Positions 1 to 7,162 of a DNA stretch of 19,020 nt are shown piece after piece. Below the pieces are notes generated by a model, which worked only from the letters and a program-made list of their open reading frames with translations, was not told the DNA's origin and searched no databases. The position numbers and the translations under genes were made by a program. The stretch comes from Deltaproteobacteria bacterium (GTDB lineage: Bacteria > Desulfobacterota > Desulfobacteria > C00003060 > C00003106). Position 1 is the first letter of the stretch; every line of letters starts with the position of its first letter. The DNA is taken from assembly GCA_019314005.1 (NCBI GenBank), contig JAFDAE010000011.1, forward strand, positions 1 to 19,020, read 5' to 3'.

Positions 1-1
1 T

Positions 2-1903
2 GAGCAGGCCGCTTCAAAGGAGGCGGGGTTAAAGAGTGTGGGGGATCTCTCTGAGGGAAATAAGCAGCAACTTGAGTTTTACCGGGCCGTACAGATAGCC
101 ATGAAAGGGGTTATTACGTACGCACAGAATCTCAGCAAAAAAGCAGCCGAGCTTGCCGCAAAGGAACAGGACCCGATCAGGAAAGAGAACTTTCATAAGA
201 TGACCGAGGTGTGTGCCCGGGTTCCTGCAAAGCCTGCGAGGACTTTTCGGGAAGCCCTTAACTCCATTTGGATAGTGCAGGTGGCAATCCACGCGGAGAA
301 TATCAATATGGCCATGAGTCCTGGAAGGCTGGACCAGATCCTTTATAACTACTACAAAGAAGATATTGATAAGGGGATATTGACTGTAAAGGAAGCTATG
401 GAATTGGTCGGCTGTTTCTGGCTGAAGCTCAACGATAATACGAATCTTGTGCCCGAGACAGCCGAAGAACTGTTCGGTGGGGCCGGGACGGTGCCGGCCG
501 TAACTGTGGGCGGAGTTGACGAAAAGGGTGAAGATGCCGTAAACGACCTCACCTATATCATGCTCAGGGTCACGGAACTGTTAAAAACAAGGGACCCGAG
601 CTTAAACGCCCGCTATCACTATGAGAAGAATCCGGAAGAATACCGCGACAGAGTGGCCGAGGTCATTGTCAACACAAAGGCGGTGCCGGCAATTCACAAT
701 GATGTTGTGGACATCAAGGTTCTTGAAAATCAGGGAACTAAACTTGAACACGCAAGAGACTATGCCGTCATCGGATGCGTGGAACTGGCCTCTGCCGGCA
801 GGAGCTACGATGCCTCAAGTTCCATTATGTTAAACCTTGTATCTGTGCTCGAACTCGCTTTGAACAACGGGAAAAGACCTGTAACCGGAGATGAGCAAAT
901 AGGCCCGGAGACGGGGGACCCCTCACAATTCAAGAGCTTCGAGGAGTTCTGGGAGGCATTCAAGAAGCAGTTGGAATGGCTTGTAGGAAATGCAGTTGAG
1001 CTGAATGAATATTTCGGACATGCGTATCAGGAGATTCTGCCCTCACCACTCCTTTCCGTTTTTTTCGAAGGCCCCATGGAAAAAGGGAAAGATCTCATAT
1101 TCGGAGGGGCCCTTTATAATTCATCAGGGGCCACACATATCGGATTCGCCGACACAGTAGATTCCCTGAACGCGATCGAGAAGGCAGTATTTATAGACAA
1201 GAAGTGTGGTTTCGATGAACTCATGAAGGCCCTTAAGGCAAATTTTAAGGGTTATGAAAAACTCCATGCCTATCTCGTCAACAAAACTCCCAAATACGGT
1301 ACTGAAGACCCTATCGCGAAAAAGAATGCCCAGAACCTGGTCCGCTTTTTGTACGATTTCTACCAGAGCCACACCAACTACAGAGGCGGAACGTACAAAC
1401 CGGGGTACTGGACAATGACAAACCATGCCGGGCAGGGTAAACTCTCCGGAGCCCTTCCGAACGGCAGGAAGGAATACGAAGTATTTGCCAGCGGTATTAC
1501 TCCGGTATCACAGGCTGCCAATGACCTTTCGGCATGCCTTAAAGCAGTGGGGGGACTGGAAAGCGAATGCATACCGAGCGGCGAAGCGCTTAATCTGAAA
1601 TATCCGTCTGTTGAGGGAGAAGAGGATCTCAAGACATTCGGCCAGGCTGTTGAGGCATATCTCCGTTCCGGCGGGCTCCATATACAGTTTAACATTATGT
1701 CTTACGAGGACCTTATTGACGCCAAGAATAATCCTGACAAATATCCGGAACTTCTGGTAAGGGTTTCCGGGTATTCAGCGTACTTTAAGGACCTGAACGA
1801 AGCGATGAAAGAGGAGATTATCACGAGGACCGCGTATAACCTAAGAAGCGGAAAGGCTGTGCCGTTTCCCGAAGAACATAAGTCTATGCTTTCGTTTGAG
1901 TAA
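2..1903 (+). CDS. Glycyl-radical enzyme (PFL/eliminase-like family), 5' truncated
   Basis: The frame is open to the left edge, so the true start lies outside the window; the GTG at 38 is internal. About 633 residues are visible, against roughly 760-830 for the family. Both catalytic landmarks are present. The active-site cysteine lies in IGCVELASAGRS (Cys codon 776-778) and the glycyl-radical site in RVSGYSAYF (Gly codon 1769-1771). In glycerol/diol dehydratase, choline lyase and hydroxyphenylacetate decarboxylase the thiyl Cys is followed by V-E; pyruvate formate-lyase has Cys-Cys instead. The CVE motif therefore argues for a lyase/eliminase or decarboxylase activity rather than true pyruvate formate-lyase. 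The residue after CVE is Leu, not the Pro common in dehydratases. The tail after the glycyl site (43 residues) is about 20 longer than usual. It is the first visible gene of a three-gene cassette ending with its activase. The family call is firm; the substrate is unknown. Confidence 0.93.
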   Translation, partial: EQAASKEAGLKSVGDLSEGNKQQLEFYRAVQIAMKGVITYAQNLSKKAAELAAKEQDPIRKENFHKMTEVCARVPAKPARTFREALNSIWIVQVAIHAENINMAMSPGRLDQILYNYYKEDIDKGILTVKEAMELVGCFWLKLNDNTNLVPETAEELFGGAGTVPAVTVGGVDEKGEDAVNDLTYIMLRVTELLKTRDPSLNARYHYEKNPEEYRDRVAEVIVNTKAVPAIHNDVVDIKVLENQGTKLEHARDYAVIGCVELASAGRSYDASSSIMLNLVSVLELALNNGKRPVTGDEQIGPETGDPSQFKSFEEFWEAFKKQLEWLVGNAVELNEYFGHAYQEILPSPLLSVFFEGPMEKGKDLIFGGALYNSSGATHIGFADTVDSLNAIEKAVFIDKKCGFDELMKALKANFKGYEKLHAYLVNKTPKYGTEDPIAKKNAQNLVRFLYDFYQSHTNYRGGTYKPGYWTMTNHAGQGKLSGALPNGRKEYEVFASGITPVSQAANDLSACLKAVGGLESECIPSGEALNLKYPSVEGEEDLKTFGQAVEAYLRSGGLHIQFNIMSYEDLIDAKNNPDKYPELLVRVSGYSAYFKDLNEAMKEEIITRTAYNLRSGKAVPFPEEHKSMLSFE

Positions 1904-1914
1904 AGGAGATTATA

Positions 1915-2376
1915 ATGCTGGAAAAGATTTCAAACTTTATTCTGCTCCGTAATATCCGGGCAAAGAGGGTGCAGAAACGTTTTAGCGACTGCATTGAGTC
2001 TAAATTTGCAGAAGAGTTCCTCGAACTGTTGCTGAAATTAATGGGTCTGGTTTTCTTTCTTAATAAAGATTTCAGAAGAAACATCAAAAACTTTAACGGC
2101 AGATATCTCTTTAGGAGCAGAGATGACAAGATTACAGTGGCCGCTGTCTTTCGAGACAACAAATTGAAAGTTTCTGAAAAAAAGATAGACAATACAAATG
2201 TCACCGTGACTTTCCGAAACTCCAAGGCGCTTATGAACTATCTCCTTTCACCAAAACCCGACATCCTCGGCTCGATCCTGAAACAGGATGTAACTATTGA
2301 CGGCAATTTTAACTACCTTTACAAATTTGCTTATATGTCTAAGCATCTGCAGTTAATGATGACAGGCAAGGCATGA
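1915..2376 (+). CDS. SCP2-like small hydrophobic ligand-binding protein
   Basis: 153 residues, starting at ATG 1915 after a good Shine-Dalgarno (AGGAG, 6 nt upstream), 11 nt behind the glycyl-radical enzyme. An N-terminal basic helical part (about residues 1-55) is followed by a segment resembling the SCP2 sterol/lipid-transfer fold. That segment has a beta-rich part (FNGRYLFRSRDDKITVAAVF), then VTVTFRNSKALMNYLL and a C-terminal part with a DVTIDGNF-like strand and helix. This layout matches SCP2 domains (strand, 'fRda.al..ll', 'G.v.v.Gd...'). No signal peptide or membrane span is visible. It ends overlapping the activase start by ATGA, so the two are likely translationally coupled. SCP2 domains bind acyl chains, sterols or other hydrophobics; here it could deliver or hold a hydrophobic substrate for the radical enzyme. 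That role is inference, and the fold call is by pattern only. Confidence 0.6.
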   Translation: MLEKISNFILLRNIRAKRVQKRFSDCIESKFAEEFLELLLKLMGLVFFLNKDFRRNIKNFNGRYLFRSRDDKITVAAVFRDNKLKVSEKKIDNTNVTVTFRNSKALMNYLLSPKPDILGSILKQDVTIDGNFNYLYKFAYMSKHLQLMMTGKA

Positions 2377-3320
2377 GCAAAGATGAAAAACTCCCCCTAA
2401 TATTCGATATACACCACTTTGCCCTTGATGACGGCCCCGGCATAAGAACCACCGTATTCCTTAAGGGATGTCCTCTTTCCTGCCTCTGGTGTCACAATCC
2501 GGAGTCGATGAAAAGCAGCCCGGAAATCGCCTTTTATTCCCAGCTTTGTATCGAGAGCGTTGAAAAACTGCCAGTTTTTCAAAGCTCTCGTATCAACTGC
2601 GGCGACTGCAAGGCGGTCTGTCCGGAGGACGCCATAAGCTTTGAAAAAACCGGCAGTATCATCCGTGACAGGTGCACGGCCTGTGGCAAATGTGCTGAAG
2701 AGTGCCCGACAACAGCGCTCAAGATTGTCGGGAAATACTATTCAGTCAGCGACCTGATTGAAATACTACTGAGTGATCATATCTTTTATGAAACTTCAAA
2801 AGGAGGGGTAACCTTTTCGGGCGGTGAGCCGACGCTCTATATGGATTACGTCGGTGAAGTCATGAAGGGACTGAAAGCGAAGAATATCCACATCGCGATA
2901 GAGACATCCGGGATGTTTAACCTGGCGGAGTTTAAAACGAAACTTCTACCATATATTGACCTCATTTTTTATGACCTTAAATTGTACGACCCTCATAAGC
3001 ATGAAGAGTATACCGGCAAAAGTAATAAACAGATACTGAGCAATCTTGCTGACCTTGTAAAGGAGTCAAGCGTTAGAATCATACCTAGGCTTCCCCTTGT
3101 GCCTAAAATTACCGCAACCACCGACAACCTGACTCAGATAGCCCGTTTCTTGAAAGGCGCGGGAATTACCACATGCGAACTCCTCCCTTACAACCCCGGT
3201 GGAATAGCAAAGAGAATGGCCATAGGCAAAAATGTCCCTTCTGATATTCCCCGGACTATGATGGGAATTGAGGAAGAAAATGAAATCAAACGTAACTGGA
3301 AAAAGCACTTCAGAAGTTGA
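2373..3320 (+). CDS. Glycyl-radical enzyme activating enzyme (radical SAM), with in-frame palindrome insertion
   Basis: 315 residues; ATG at 2373 overlaps the preceding stop. It uses S-adenosylmethionine and a [4Fe-4S] cluster to place the glycyl radical on the upstream enzyme. The radical-SAM motif is KGCPLSCLWCHNPE (Cys33, Cys37, Cys40; CxxxCxxC), preceded by DGPGIRT. A ferredoxin-like insert follows, as in dehydratase, decarboxylase and choline-lyase activases. Cluster 2 is regular (Cys101, Cys104, Cys107, Cys111-Pro). Cluster 1 is interrupted: Cys59-Ile60, then residues 61-74 (ESVEKLPVFQSSRI), then Asn75-Cys76-Gly-Asp-Cys79-Lys-Ala-Val-Cys83-Pro. Removing the 14 residues gives a canonical CxxCxxCxxxCP. 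The extra residues are encoded by a palindromic repeat plus its direct repeat. GGEPT (SAM-binding GGE) is intact. Whether the enzyme still works is unknown; the frame is open throughout. Confidence 0.95.
   Translation: MSKDEKLPLIFDIHHFALDDGPGIRTTVFLKGCPLSCLWCHNPESMKSSPEIAFYSQLCIESVEKLPVFQSSRINCGDCKAVCPEDAISFEKTGSIIRDRCTACGKCAEECPTTALKIVGKYYSVSDLIEILLSDHIFYETSKGGVTFSGGEPTLYMDYVGEVMKGLKAKNIHIAIETSGMFNLAEFKTKLLPYIDLIFYDLKLYDPHKHEEYTGKSNKQILSNLADLVKESSVRIIPRLPLVPKITATTDNLTQIARFLKGAGITTCELLPYNPGGIAKRMAIGKNVPSDIPRTMMGIEEENEIKRNWKKHFRS
2548..2594. repeat. 37-bp palindromic element with 5-bp flanking direct repeats, inside the activase gene
   Basis: The palindrome occupies 2553-2589. Taken with one extra base on each side, the arms are 17 nt with a single mismatch and a 5-nt centre (TGCCA). 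The left arm begins GAGAGC and the right arm ends GCTCTC. It is flanked exactly by GTATC at 2548-2552 and 2590-2594, which looks like a target-site duplication. Palindrome plus one GTATC equals 42 nt, so the coding frame is kept. A related copy lies at 16766-16802 with the same length and nearly the same arms but a different centre. The family is not one I can name. Confidence 0.88.
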
Positions 3321-3356
3321 AGCGCTAATTCTGTCCGGGCTAAGGCCTTTATGTGA

Positions 3357-3908
3357 TTACCAAGTCTCCGCTTTTGACATATGTCCCTTCTTTTTCCTTC
3401 GAAGGATATACACCCGGAGGAGTATAATTATAATGGGAAAGCCGATAAAGCATATGTCATCAATCCTTCCATGTGAGAAATCGGGCGTGAAGTAATATAT
3501 GCAACCTCCTAAAAGGAGACTTCCGCGTAGCGCCCGGCCGTACCCCATAAAGGTAAAGACCCTGAAGAATGTCATGAAGGAAAAAGACCAGAAGAAAAAT
3601 AGTAACAGATCTGCCAGATAGCGGACTCTAACAGGAATCAAATCAGAAAAAAGTTGGAGCACCCTCTCATAAAATGGTGTTACTTTACTGGTGCGGATTT
3701 TAATGACCTCACCGATTGTGATTTTGTCATCAAGATAGGCGCCGCTGGGGATTAAGCAGTCCAAGGTTAAGGCCGAGTTTTTTTGGTGAAGGGCATCATT
3801 GGTGGACCTGAATGGAAGCTGAAGGATATGCCTTGTCATTAAGAATCCGCTGAGAAAAATAGAGGCCAACAAGAGTAAGGGTATGACCTGAAAGACCGTC
3901 CTGTTCAT
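3357..3908 (-). CDS. Small membrane protein of unknown function
   Basis: 183 residues, reading right to left from ATG at 3908, with an AGGAG about 12 nt upstream (slightly long spacing). Hydrophobic segments are visible at about residues 5-25, 97-121, 128-141 (short) and 151-169. A hydrophilic stretch of some 70 residues (about 26-96) lies between the first and second, probably periplasmic or extracytoplasmic. The C-terminus is basic (ILRRKKKG), typical of a cytoplasmic end. I do not recognise the family. It converges on the activase gene (37 nt between stops) and diverges from the large ATPase/TPR gene, with which it shares an 88-nt upstream region. A functional link to that gene is possible but unsupported beyond position. 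Confidence 0.6.
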   Translation of the reverse strand: MNRTVFQVIPLLLLASIFLSGFLMTRHILQLPFRSTNDALHQKNSALTLDCLIPSGAYLDDKITIGEVIKIRTSKVTPFYERVLQLFSDLIPVRVRYLADLLLFFFWSFSFMTFFRVFTFMGYGRALRGSLLLGGCIYYFTPDFSHGRIDDICFIGFPIIIILLRVYILRRKKKGHMSKAETW

Positions 3909-3942
3909 GGCATGAATGATCTCCTATTGAGTTGATAAAGAT

Positions 3943-3991
3943 TTGAGTCGACAGCTTAACGAATGATATGATATCAATTAGATATCTTCAA
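3943..3991. promoter_or_regulatory. Possible overlapping divergent promoters
   Basis: Plus strand: TTGAGT (3943-3948), 18-nt spacer, TATGAT (3967-3972), facing the ATPase/TPR gene. Minus strand: TTGAAG (complement of 3986-3991), 17-nt spacer, TATCAT (complement of 3963-3968), facing the membrane-protein gene. The -10 boxes overlap, so the two genes would compete or be co-regulated. GATATC occurs twice, 5 nt apart (3970-3975 and 3981-3986), within this region and could be an operator. Prediction from consensus only. Confidence 0.35.
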
Positions 3992-3996
3992 TAGAA

Positions 3997-6645
3997 TTGT
4001 TTGGTTTTTGTGTTACGTATAGTGGCAAGTATTCATTTATTCAAGAATCGGCTGATACAAGCTATTTACCGGTTTTTTGGCTGGCTTTCCGAAGTATGTT
4101 CTCAATCAGTCCTGTAACCATTTTCAGTTTCAATTTCGGCCCCTCAGTGACCGGAATCGCTCAAACTGGGCCAACCTCGGGTCCAGTTTCGTCGCATTCG
4201 ATTGACAAACTTAGGATACCCTGGCGCGACCTGCAGACGAATCCTTCAATGTTTTCCCTACTTAGCTGGCACACGTGTATTTCCGACTTCGCCGGTCGAG
4301 AAAAAGAAATAAATGAACTTGAAATCTGGGCGACAGGTAGACAGGCAGTCTCTGTTAAGTTCGTTACAGGCGAAGGGGGTACAGGGAAAAGTCGCCTTGC
4401 AGCGGAATTTGCGGAGAGACTAAATAAACGCAAATGGTCGGCAGGGTTTGTAGACCTGAGGAAGGCACAATCGTTTCCCGTCGAAAAACAAGGCACGCTA
4501 CTAATTGTAGATTACCCTGAGGAAAACCGTGATGGTGTGACAGAGTTTCTTAGGGATCTCGCAGGACTCGGAAAGCGCGACAGATTACGTGTGCTTTTTC
4601 TGACTCGCCAGCAGATTGACAGTTGGGAGGAGGCTATCCACAATAGCAACGCGGCTGACCTTGTTGATATGCGTCCGATCGATCTTGGCCGTTTAGGTGC
4701 GTCAGCGGCACATAAGCTGTATTGTTCTGCACTGGAGCGTGCTGCTGAGGAATTCGAGACCAGTCCACCGCCTCTGTCTGAAGAAGCATTGGCCTGTTGG
4801 CTTGAGCAAGCACCTGAGAACAACCGGCCGCTATTTGTCGTCGCAACGGCACTTCACAGCGCCATTCATCCAGAAGATGAAGTCGTAGGATACAGCAGGG
4901 CTGAGGTCATTGGGCCACTATTAAAGCGTGAGCTTGATCGTCTGCAGAGAATTGCTGTCGGTAGGAGAGCAAATGATCCTTATGTTTACTCGCGTTTGCT
5001 TGCTTTATCTGCTATTGCTGATATGGTTCCGATTGAACGCGTCACTGAATTTGCTCAAGATACTAATTTGGAACTTGGGTTCCCAGAAGGCGTGAACCTT
5101 GAAGCTGAGCTAAGTGCCGCAGGTTTGCTTGCAGAACGAGCCGTTCGCGCACCGAAACCTGACATTCTGGCCGCTGCTTTTACGGTAGAGGTACTTGCTC
5201 AAAAACCTTCGACTGCACCCGAACTTATTTGGGCTGCGTTGAGCCTCGATATTGAAGGAGGACTGCAACGCATGGCACGCCTCAGTCACGACGCAGAAAT
5301 TGTGCTTGGAATTCATGAACACCGGATGAGCAAATGGTTTGCAAAGGCCGTGTATGGGCTTCCCCGTCGTTGCGCAGCACTCGAGGAATTTTTCTCCGAT
5401 GTTCACCTTCCTTTAGGCTGGATCGATCCCGCAGTAGCCGTATGGCAGACGCTTTTGGACGAGGCCGGGGATGATGAAAGGAAAGCCTATTTACTAAACA
5501 ACCTGTCGAACCACCTGAGGGATGCTGGAGATAATACTGGTGCTCTGAAGGCGATACGTGAGGCTGTAGAGGTTTACCGTCGTCTCTCAAAGACGAATCC
5601 TGTCCGCTATGAGCCAAACCTGGCTATAGCCCGAAATAACCTGTCGAACCACCTGAGGGATGTGGGTGATAATACCGGTGCCCTGAAGGCGATACGCGAG
5701 GCTGTAGAGGTTTACCGTCGTCTCTCAAAGACGAATCCTGCCCGCTACGAGCCTGGCCTATCTATGGGCCTAAACAATCTGTCTACACACCTGAGCGATA
5801 CTGGTGATAACGCCGGTGCCCTTGATGCGGTACGCGAGGCAGTAAAGGTTTGCCGTCGTCTTTCAGAGGCGAATCCTGCCCTCCATGAGCCAAACCTGGC
5901 TATAGGCCTAAACAACCTGTCGAACCGGCTGAGGGATGTGGGTGATTATGCCGGTGCCCTGAAGGCGATACGCGAGGCTGTAGAGGTTTATCGTCATCTT
6001 TCAGAGGCGAATCCTGCCCTCCATGAGCCAAACCTGGCTATAGTCCTAGACAATCTGTCTACACACCTGAGCGATACTGGTGATAACGCCGGTGCCCTTG
6101 ATGCGGTACGCGAGGCAGTAGAGGTTTATCGTCGTCTTTCAGAGGCGAATCCTGTTCGCTATGAGCCAAACCTGGCTATGGGCCTAAACAACCTGTCGAA
6201 CCGGCTGAAGGATGTGGGTGATAATACCGGTGCTCTGGAGGTGATAGGCGAAGCCGTAGATGTACGACGCCGTCTCTCAGAGGAGAATCCTGCCCGGCAT
6301 GAGGCTGACTTGGTTATGAGCCTAAACAACCTGTCGAACCGGCTGGGCGATGCGGGTGATAATGCTGGTGCTCTGGAGGCGATAGGCGAAGCCGTAGATA
6401 TAATACGCCGTCTCTCAGAGGAGAATCCTGCTCGCCATGAGCCTGCCCTAGCCAGCATCCTAAACGACCAGTCTGTACACCTAGGCAATGCGAATGATAA
6501 TGCTGGTGCTCTGAAGGCAATATGCGAGGCTGTAGATATACGACGCCGTCTCTCAGAGGAGAATCCTGCCCGGCATGAGGCTGACTTGGCTACGAGCCTA
6601 AGCAACCTGTCTTTACTCCTGAGCGATGGCGGTGATAAGGATTAG
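3997..6645 (+). CDS. P-loop NTPase with C-terminal TPR-like repeats (STAND/NLR-like)
   Basis: The longest frame gives 882 residues from a TTG at 3997. The real start is uncertain: ATG at 4096 (residue 34) and ATG at 4246 (residue 84) are alternatives, and none has a clear ribosome-binding site. Similarity-like features begin near residue 71 (KLRIPWRDL) and continue as FAGREKEINEL, as in AAA/STAND ATPases. The Walker A is GEGGTGKS (125-132). The Walker B is TLLIVDYPE (about 167-175), with an Asp-Tyr-Pro-Glu variant, and RVLFLTRQ resembles sensor 1. A helical central region leads into eight 46-residue repeats from about residue 499. The protein ends abruptly 16 codons into a ninth repeat, which suggests a truncated C-terminus. 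Such ATPase-repeat proteins sense ligands, and several act in phage defence. No effector domain is visible at the N-terminus, so an antiphage role is only a guess. The gene may be a remnant. Confidence 0.75.
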   Translation: MFGFCVTYSGKYSFIQESADTSYLPVFWLAFRSMFSISPVTIFSFNFGPSVTGIAQTGPTSGPVSSHSIDKLRIPWRDLQTNPSMFSLLSWHTCISDFAGREKEINELEIWATGRQAVSVKFVTGEGGTGKSRLAAEFAERLNKRKWSAGFVDLRKAQSFPVEKQGTLLIVDYPEENRDGVTEFLRDLAGLGKRDRLRVLFLTRQQIDSWEEAIHNSNAADLVDMRPIDLGRLGASAAHKLYCSALERAAEEFETSPPPLSEEALACWLEQAPENNRPLFVVATALHSAIHPEDEVVGYSRAEVIGPLLKRELDRLQRIAVGRRANDPYVYSRLLALSAIADMVPIERVTEFAQDTNLELGFPEGVNLEAELSAAGLLAERAVRAPKPDILAAAFTVEVLAQKPSTAPELIWAALSLDIEGGLQRMARLSHDAEIVLGIHEHRMSKWFAKAVYGLPRRCAALEEFFSDVHLPLGWIDPAVAVWQTLLDEAGDDERKAYLLNNLSNHLRDAGDNTGALKAIREAVEVYRRLSKTNPVRYEPNLAIARNNLSNHLRDVGDNTGALKAIREAVEVYRRLSKTNPARYEPGLSMGLNNLSTHLSDTGDNAGALDAVREAVKVCRRLSEANPALHEPNLAIGLNNLSNRLRDVGDYAGALKAIREAVEVYRHLSEANPALHEPNLAIVLDNLSTHLSDTGDNAGALDAVREAVEVYRRLSEANPVRYEPNLAMGLNNLSNRLKDVGDNTGALEVIGEAVDVRRRLSEENPARHEADLVMSLNNLSNRLGDAGDNAGALEAIGEAVDIIRRLSEENPARHEPALASILNDQSVHLGNANDNAGALKAICEAVDIRRRLSEENPARHEADLATSLSNLSLLLSDGGDKD
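5491..6645 (+). repeat. 138-nt tandem coding repeats (eight full, one partial)
   Basis: Units start at 5491, 5629, 5767, 5905, 6043, 6181, 6319 and 6457, with a cut-off ninth at 6595. Each encodes 46 residues of the form LNNLSnhLrDvGDnaGALkAireAVevyRRLSeaNPaRhEpnLA, a TPR-like helical pair. Units 3 and 5 differ at only about ten of 138 positions and share an identical run of about 70 nt, while intervening unit 4 differs. This implies recent duplication or gene conversion in two-unit steps. The array stops at TAG 6643-6645 shortly after the GGTGATAA of unit 9. Confidence 0.9.
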
Positions 6646-6805
6646 GGTCGGGCCAAGCTAATTAGCTGATTTTCATCGAAAAGATATAAGAATATGGGCC
6701 AATTTCGGGGCAATAATTGCATTTTTAGGGACGAAAAGAGCAATATTGGGATAGAGGGTTCAGAGATAGGGGGGGAACCGGAGCAGTTTGATATTTTATA
6801 AAGGG

Positions 6806-6834
6806 TTGACATGCGTAACCTGTTGGGTTACACT
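6806..6834 (+). promoter_or_regulatory. higBA promoter with palindromic operator in its spacer
   Basis: TTGACA (6806-6811), a 17-nt spacer, then TACACT (6829-6834). A perfect 6-bp inverted repeat, GTAACC-TGTTG-GGTTAC (6815-6831), fills most of the spacer and covers half of the -10 box. This is the expected place for autorepression by the HigBA complex. The predicted transcription start is at or next to the HigB ATG (6841), so the toxin message may be leaderless; no Shine-Dalgarno is present before that ATG. Seen directly in sequence; regulation is inferred. Confidence 0.7.
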
Positions 6835-6840
6835 AAAATA

Positions 6841-7119
6841 ATGATAAAAACGTTTGCCCACAAAGGATTGGAGAACTTTTTTTATAACGGGACCAAAAAA
6901 GGCATCCAACCGAAGCAAGCCGATAAGATAGCCGGTATATTAGACCGTCTTGACGCGGCAAGTGTTATTAAAGATATGAATTTTCCAGGCTCAAACTTAC
7001 ATCTGTTGGAGCCTAAGAAGAAAGGCCGCTGGGCAGTTAACGTATCTGGGAATTGGCGGATTACCTTTAAATTTAAAAACGGGGACGCATACGAGGTAAA
7101 TTATCATGACTACCATTAA
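6841..7119 (+). CDS. higB: HigB-type mRNA interferase toxin (RelE superfamily)
   Basis: 92 residues starting MIKTFAHKGLENFF. I chose ATG 6841 because HigB proteins begin at this point and because the upstream ATG (6811) lies inside the predicted -35 box. Family hallmarks are the N-terminal FxxKGLExfF, the central AGILDRLDAA, 'MNFPGSNLHLLEPKKKGRWAVNVSGNWRI' in pattern, and the C-terminal VNYHDYH with the usual catalytic region. The toxin cleaves mRNA on the ribosome and is neutralised by the HigA encoded 43 nt downstream. The toxin-first order is characteristic of the hig family. Confidence 0.93.
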   Translation: MIKTFAHKGLENFFYNGTKKGIQPKQADKIAGILDRLDAASVIKDMNFPGSNLHLLEPKKKGRWAVNVSGNWRITFKFKNGDAYEVNYHDYH

Positions 7120-7162
7120 TGTGGCGAATATAGCGTCCTACAATCTTTGAGAAGGTGTGATT

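Noticed and set aside
3268..3495. 75-codon plus-strand frame overlapping the activase end
   Set aside because: It overlaps both the activase and the membrane-protein gene on the other strand, and has no start signal.
5491..6645. CRISPR-like regular repeat
   Set aside because: The units are contiguous 138-nt coding repeats with no spacers, and they encode a clear helical protein repeat.
6656..6667. 12-bp perfect palindrome AGCTAATTAGCT after the ATPase gene
   Set aside because: Too short and AT-rich, with no U-tract. It could be chance; not called as a terminator or operator.
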